Shown here: piece after piece, positions 32,189 to 35,576 of the stretch
Layout: each line of letters begins with the position of its first letter
How positions within the stretch are numbered: position 1 is the stretch's first letter
DNA from: Acidimicrobiaceae bacterium
GTDB taxonomy: Bacteria; Actinomycetota; Acidimicrobiia; Acidimicrobiales; RAAP-2
Assembly (NCBI GenBank): GCA_003134515.1
Contig: PLBM01000102.1
Span: 7,105 to 42,680 of the forward strand
Length of the DNA stretch: 35,576 nucleotides
Reading direction: 5' to 3'
Notes under the pieces: generated by a model
What the model was told of the DNA's origin: nothing
The model's database searches: none
Seen by the model: only the letters and a program-made list of their open reading frames with translations
Made by a program: the position numbers and the translations under genes

Positions 32189-33403
32189 ATGCCACTCGGG
32201 TCTTCTTTTCGCCTCCACGTCGCCCGGAGAGCCGTTGTTAAGGTCAATTTCCTTTCCCGCCTCATTTCTCGGGGCTCGGGAACCGTCATTGGCGGACGAA
32301 TCGGACTCGCTCTCGCCCCTCAACTCTTGGCGTATCTCGCCCGGGAGCGAGACGTGATTCTGGTGAGCGGTACGAACGGTAAAACGACGACGTCGGCCAT
32401 GATCGCCGCAGGGTGGGGCGGGGCCGTGGCGACCAATGACACCGGTTCGAACATGCCTGCCGGGCTCGTCGCGGCGCTCGCGGCGAACAAGAGTTCTTCG
32501 GCCGTACTCGAAGTTGACGAATCGTGGCTCGCGCAGGTCTCAAAGTCGACCAGCGCAGGCGTGATTACGTTGTTGAACCTTTCGCGGGATCAGCTCGATC
32601 GCGCGAACGAGGTACGCCAAATCGCCGAAAAGTGGCGCGTACTGCTCGCGAGCGCGAATGAGACCGAGGTCGTCGCGAACGCGAACGACCCCTTGGTCGT
32701 GTACGCCGCGGAGCTCGCGACAAACGTGGCCTGGTGCGACGTACCGACGCCGTGGACGACCGACGCCGTTTCGTGCCCTCACTGCACTCAGTCCCTTCAC
32801 TTCACTGATGATTCATGGTGGTGCGACTGTGGTTTCGCCAAACCGACAACCGCGGTGACGGTGCTTCGCGACGGGCTGGTCGTGCGCGGTACACGGCTCG
32901 AGCTCGACTTGAAACTGCCGGGTGAGTTCAATCGGGCCAATGCGGCCATGGCGCTGACCGCACTCTCGCTCGTCAATGCCGATTTGACAGGGGCATTGAC
33001 GAGAATCAATGCCCTGGCGAGCGTGGCCGGGCGCTTTAGCCTTCGTCGTTGGCGGGGCCATCGCGTTCGCCTCTTGCTGGCTAAGAATCCGGCCGGTTTC
33101 GCGGCCATGCTCTCGACACTCGAGCGCGACGACTCAAACGTATGGGTCGCCATTAACGCGCGTGTCGCCGACGGTCATGACCCTTCGTGGCTGTACGACG
33201 TGCCCTTTGAGTTGTTGATGGGTCATCGAGTGTTCTGCTTCGGAGAACGCCGACTTGACCTAGCGACGCGACTCGATTACGCGAACGTCGACTACGTCGT
33301 GGTGAGCGACGAATCGCTGATTCCAGTGTCGCCTGATCCGATCTCGCTACTGGCCAACTACACCGCTTTTCAAGAGTGGCGAGAGAGGTCGAGCGTGTGC
33401 TGA
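32189..33403 (+). CDS. murT: Lipid II isoglutaminyl synthase, Mur-ligase subunit
   Basis: 404 aa. With GatD it amidates the D-Glu of lipid II to D-isoglutamine at the cytoplasmic face. The ATP-binding motif is VSGTNGKTTT (59-68), a middle domain contains a Cys-rich insert (Cys196, Cys199, Cys212, Cys214), and the C-terminal DUF1727 domain has ADGHDPSWLYDVPFELL with Asp337 near the expected catalytic acidic residue. The insert normally has two CxxC pairs; here the second is CxC (WWCDCG). The ATG is preceded at seven bases by TAGCGT, so this too may be leaderless. It overlaps gatD by seven bases. Confidence 0.93.
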   Translation: MPLGSSFRLHVARRAVVKVNFLSRLISRGSGTVIGGRIGLALAPQLLAYLARERDVILVSGTNGKTTTSAMIAAGWGGAVATNDTGSNMPAGLVAALAANKSSSAVLEVDESWLAQVSKSTSAGVITLLNLSRDQLDRANEVRQIAEKWRVLLASANETEVVANANDPLVVYAAELATNVAWCDVPTPWTTDAVSCPHCTQSLHFTDDSWWCDCGFAKPTTAVTVLRDGLVVRGTRLELDLKLPGEFNRANAAMALTALSLVNADLTGALTRINALASVAGRFSLRRWRGHRVRLLLAKNPAGFAAMLSTLERDDSNVWVAINARVADGHDPSWLYDVPFELLMGHRVFCFGERRLDLATRLDYANVDYVVVSDESLIPVSPDPISLLANYTAFQEWRERSSVC

Positions 33404-34074
33404 AGATTGGCCTCATCTATCCCGAGTTGTTGGGAACCTACGGAGACGGGGGGAACGCCCTGGTCTTGGCTGAGCGCGCGCGACGGCGCCACATCTCAGC
33501 CGAGATCATCAGCGTTGGAATCGACGACGACGTGCCCGACGCGTCGATCTATCTACTGGGTGGAGGAGAAGACGGCCCCCAACGCCTGGGGGCTGAGCTT
33601 TTGCGCCGATCATCGTTTTCCTCGCGAGTTCGTGACGGGAGTTACGTCCTGGCGGTCTGCGCTGGTCTGCAGATTCTTGGCGCGAGCTTTGCCGTGGCGG
33701 GTAACGACGAATTCGAAGGATTGGATCTCGTGGACGTCGTCACCCGCCGTGGAGCGACTCGCGCGATCGGCGACCTCGTCGTTCGTGTCAACGAAAGGGT
33801 CCTCGTCGGCTTTGAGAATCACGGGGGCGTTACCACGTTGGGCGTGGGCGTGCAACCCCTCGGCACGGTCGAGCGAGGGCGCGGTAATGACGGCACGCTC
33901 GATGGATATCGGACGTCTACCGTCTGGGCGAGCTACGCGCACGGCCCAGTGTTGGCGATGAATCCCTGGTTCGCCGACACTGTGCTCGAAGGAGTCTTGG
34001 GTCACGAGCTTGCACCCTTGGCGTCGGAGGCCGATCGACTCTACGAAGAACGTCGCGCGCTACTCGTGCGCTAG
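33397..34074 (+). CDS. gatD: Lipid II isoglutaminyl synthase, glutamine amidotransferase subunit
   Basis: 225 aa from GTG 33397, which overlaps the murT end by seven bases and has GAGAGAGG eight bases upstream. It starts MLKIGLIYPELLGTYGDGGN, as GatD proteins do. Nucleophile Cys88 in AVCAGLQILG and His182 in YAHGPVL; the third triad residue is missing, as in known GatD. It supplies ammonia to MurT for peptidoglycan stem amidation. Its stop shares a CTAG with the convergent acyltransferase stop. Confidence 0.93.
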   Translation: MLKIGLIYPELLGTYGDGGNALVLAERARRRHISAEIISVGIDDDVPDASIYLLGGGEDGPQRLGAELLRRSSFSSRVRDGSYVLAVCAGLQILGASFAVAGNDEFEGLDLVDVVTRRGATRAIGDLVVRVNERVLVGFENHGGVTTLGVGVQPLGTVERGRGNDGTLDGYRTSTVWASYAHGPVLAMNPWFADTVLEGVLGHELAPLASEADRLYEERRALLVR

Positions 34075-34805
34075 TCGTCCTCGACGACGATCCCGTAGGT
34101 GGGGTCACCGCTGACTTCTCGGCCAAGGACTTCCACCGCGTGTTCAATTCGATCGCCGAAGCGGCGCATATTCTCCTCCGCTTCGCATCGCATCGGCGGA
34201 CCAAAGGCCACGATGACGTGATGACGGCGCTGATTGGGCGAGTTGACGTACTGGGGCGCCTTGGCGTACTTCGGTCCTTTGAGCATCCCGGCTTCGTGAA
34301 GATAGGTGGGGATGACCGTCGCCTTGGAGCGTTCCGCCAGGTACGCCGCCCCGCCCTTGAACTCGTGAAGGTTGCCGTCGGGGGTGCGACCGCCCTCAGG
34401 ATAGATCACGAGATTCCAGTGGTCTTGGACGAGTTCGAGGGCCAGCTGGGCGCTGCGCCGATTCACCTTCAGCCGATCGACGGGAATCGCGTTGTAGACC
34501 AGGACGGTCTTGAAGGCGTCGCGGGCGTTCATAAAAAAGCTGTCCATCGCCGCGGCGACCACGGTACGTTGGCGAACCTTGACCGGAAGGGCCGACAGAA
34601 GAATGATGGTGTCGGCGTTGCTCGAGTGATTCGCAACGAATATAAAGGGTCCACTGCCCACAATGTTCTCGACGCCGCGAACTTCGAGCGTTGTCAGGTA
34701 ACGGACGTACGGTCCCATGAAGTAGGAGTGAATGATGTGTCGCGCGAACCGCGCGCTGTATCCCCGACCCCACTTCGTTGGATAGTCCATGCCGAGCTTG
34801 GTCAT
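34071..34805 (-). CDS. 1-acyl-sn-glycerol-3-phosphate acyltransferase (PlsC-type)
   Basis: 244 aa. Acyltransferase motif I is NHSSNAD (59-65, His60 and Asp65 of HX4D) and motif III is YPEGGRTPDG (135-144). It should transfer a fatty acyl group to lysophosphatidate or a related lysolipid at the membrane surface. It has no strong transmembrane helix, as in many actinobacterial members. The ATG is three bases after the stop of the upstream membrane-protein gene (TAAGTCATG), so they form an operon. The stop overlaps the gatD stop on the other strand. Confidence 0.9.
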   Translation of the reverse strand: MTKLGMDYPTKWGRGYSARFARHIIHSYFMGPYVRYLTTLEVRGVENIVGSGPFIFVANHSSNADTIILLSALPVKVRQRTVVAAAMDSFFMNARDAFKTVLVYNAIPVDRLKVNRRSAQLALELVQDHWNLVIYPEGGRTPDGNLHEFKGGAAYLAERSKATVIPTYLHEAGMLKGPKYAKAPQYVNSPNQRRHHVIVAFGPPMRCEAEENMRRFGDRIEHAVEVLGREVSGDPTYGIVVEDD

Positions 34806-34808
34806 GAC

Positions 34809-35474
34809 TTAGCGACGGCGGGGAGGCTTCTTTGGGGTGTAACGCTTCGAAGCCGTCGGCGCCGCCGCGGTTTTCGTCGTGGTGGGGCTGGACTCAGTTT
34901 TGGAAGCTGCCCTTGTCGCGCGGTGGGCTCGTCTAGCTTGCCCGGTCTCTTTGGCCACCCGATTTGAGCCAAAGAAACTCGCGTCACCATACTTCTGGAG
35001 TCGATAGGCCCGCACAATGAGCCACGCGCCCAAAAAGAAGAAGACCAGCCCGGTAGCAACCCCGAGGCCCAAGCCCAAAAAAATGGAGAAATAGGCGACG
35101 CCGGCCCGCTTGCGCCGTAGGGCGAAGTAAAGAATGCATAGGGCCACGATCGTAATGAAGAGGAATCGCACTTCCCATTGACCGCGCGAGGTATGGGTCA
35201 CTTTTTCACACAATGACTTTACTTTGACAAAGTGATAACCGGTCGGACAGGTATTGGTCGTCGAAGGTGCCGCCGTGGCGATAGTGGCGGCGTTCTTTAT
35301 CCATTCGGTTACCGTGGCGAGGGCGAAAATTACGGCGGTACCCGCGCCGACGAGACTGATCTTGCGCTCGAAACTATCGAGGCCGAGGACCGCTTCTCGC
35401 GGCGCCAACGATGGACGGCGTGCCCGACGCAGTCTTGAGCTCAACGGGGACGACGAGTCACTGTTTTCTGGCAC
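34809..35474 (-). CDS. Hypothetical membrane protein with basic C-terminal tail
   Basis: 221 aa, no family recognised. Hydrophobic segments lie at about 39-57, 101-118 and 125-155. The loop between the first two has two Cys (76 and 89) that could form an extracytoplasmic disulphide. The C-terminal 60 residues are Ala/Lys/Arg/Thr-rich and end KKPPRRR, possibly binding nucleic acid or acidic lipid. It is coupled to the downstream acyltransferase, suggesting an envelope role. TAGCCT (35481-35486) is six bases before the GTG start, consistent with a leaderless message. Confidence 0.6.
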   Translation of the reverse strand: MPENSDSSSPLSSRLRRARRPSLAPREAVLGLDSFERKISLVGAGTAVIFALATVTEWIKNAATIATAAPSTTNTCPTGYHFVKVKSLCEKVTHTSRGQWEVRFLFITIVALCILYFALRRKRAGVAYFSIFLGLGLGVATGLVFFFLGAWLIVRAYRLQKYGDASFFGSNRVAKETGQARRAHRATRAASKTESSPTTTKTAAAPTASKRYTPKKPPRRR

Positions 35475-35522
35475 GGCTGAAGGCTACAGCGCGGCGTAAA
35501 TGAAGTCGACTCTGTATGCCGG

Positions 35523-35528
35523 TAGCAT
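35523..35528 (+). promoter_or_regulatory. -10 element of the tRNA-Val gene
   Basis: TAGCAT lies nine bases before the mature 5' end of the tRNA. The -35 is poor by eye. Confidence 0.4.
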
Positions 35529-35537
35529 TGGTGACTC

Positions 35538-35576
35538 GGGCGCTTAGCTCAGTTGGTTAGAGCGCAGCCTTCACAC
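35538..35576 (+). tRNA. tRNA-Val (CAC), 5' half, cut by window end
   Basis: The 39 visible bases are the acceptor strand GGGCGCT, TA, D-arm GCTC/GAGC with an AGTTGGTTA loop, G26, anticodon 5' stem CAGCC and loop TTCACAC. The anticodon is CAC, reading the valine codon GUG. The 3' half lies outside the window. Confidence 0.9.

Noticed and set aside
32006-32323. Extended N-terminus of the LysR regulator
   Set aside because: The frame crosses the 6C RNA and its terminator, while the HTH begins exactly at the ATG at 32005.

Overview
The window looks like a chromosomal segment of a moderately GC-rich actinobacterium, probably of the Acidimicrobiia. The evidence is the gene families: a MurT/GatD peptidoglycan-amidation pair, GAF-ANTAR regulators, DUF2630, a mycothiol-reductase-like DsbA protein and a 6C-type small RNA, all typical of Actinobacteria, together with many GTG starts. 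The class-level assignment is an inference. No phage, transposon, integrase or CRISPR array was seen. This is core and near-core chromosome with a few lineage-specific small genes.

Layout. 1-5.2 kb: a divergent channel-like membrane protein, then a trehalose block (GH15 glucosidase/trehalase and OtsA). 5.2-8.4 kb: NagD-like phosphatase, pirin, DUF2630, and an SDR protein lacking the usual catalytic residues. 8.5-15.4 kb, minus strand: bifunctional NAD(P)HX repair enzyme, a complete branched-chain-amino-acid-type ABC transporter (livG-F-H-M-K, coupled by overlapping codons), and an MscL-type channel with a C-terminal zinc ribbon. 15.5-17.5 kb: a two-subunit B12-dependent acyl-CoA mutase whose two specificity residues are of the isobutyryl-CoA mutase type. 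17.8-19.3 kb: UbiE-like methyltransferase coupled to a UbiA-like membrane protein.

19.7-24 kb: two GAF-ANTAR regulators (the second broken by one in-frame TGA at a conserved Trp), a cluster of small stress-type proteins (two-helix membrane protein, CsbD, coiled coil, Arg-rich protein), a low-affinity iron permease-like protein and a possible orphan two-gene micro-operon. 24-26.3 kb: divergent trpE and trpG with apparently leaderless promoters. 26.3-28.4 kb: peptidase E and an acyl-CoA dehydrogenase. 28.4-32 kb, minus strand: a tight operon lysR-alkA-M20 peptidase-dsbA. 32.0-32.2 kb: a 6C-type small RNA with its own promoter and terminator, transcribed away from lysR. 32.2-35.5 kb: murT-gatD, a PlsC-type acyltransferase coupled to a hypothetical membrane protein, and the first half of a tRNA-Val(CAC) cut by the window end.

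The most interesting signals are the 6C RNA beside a probable LysR operator, the single nonsense codon in the GAF-ANTAR gene, the recurring TANNNT-6 nt-start-codon arrangement that points to leaderless transcription, and the isobutyryl-CoA-type mutase upstream of a Liv-type transporter.
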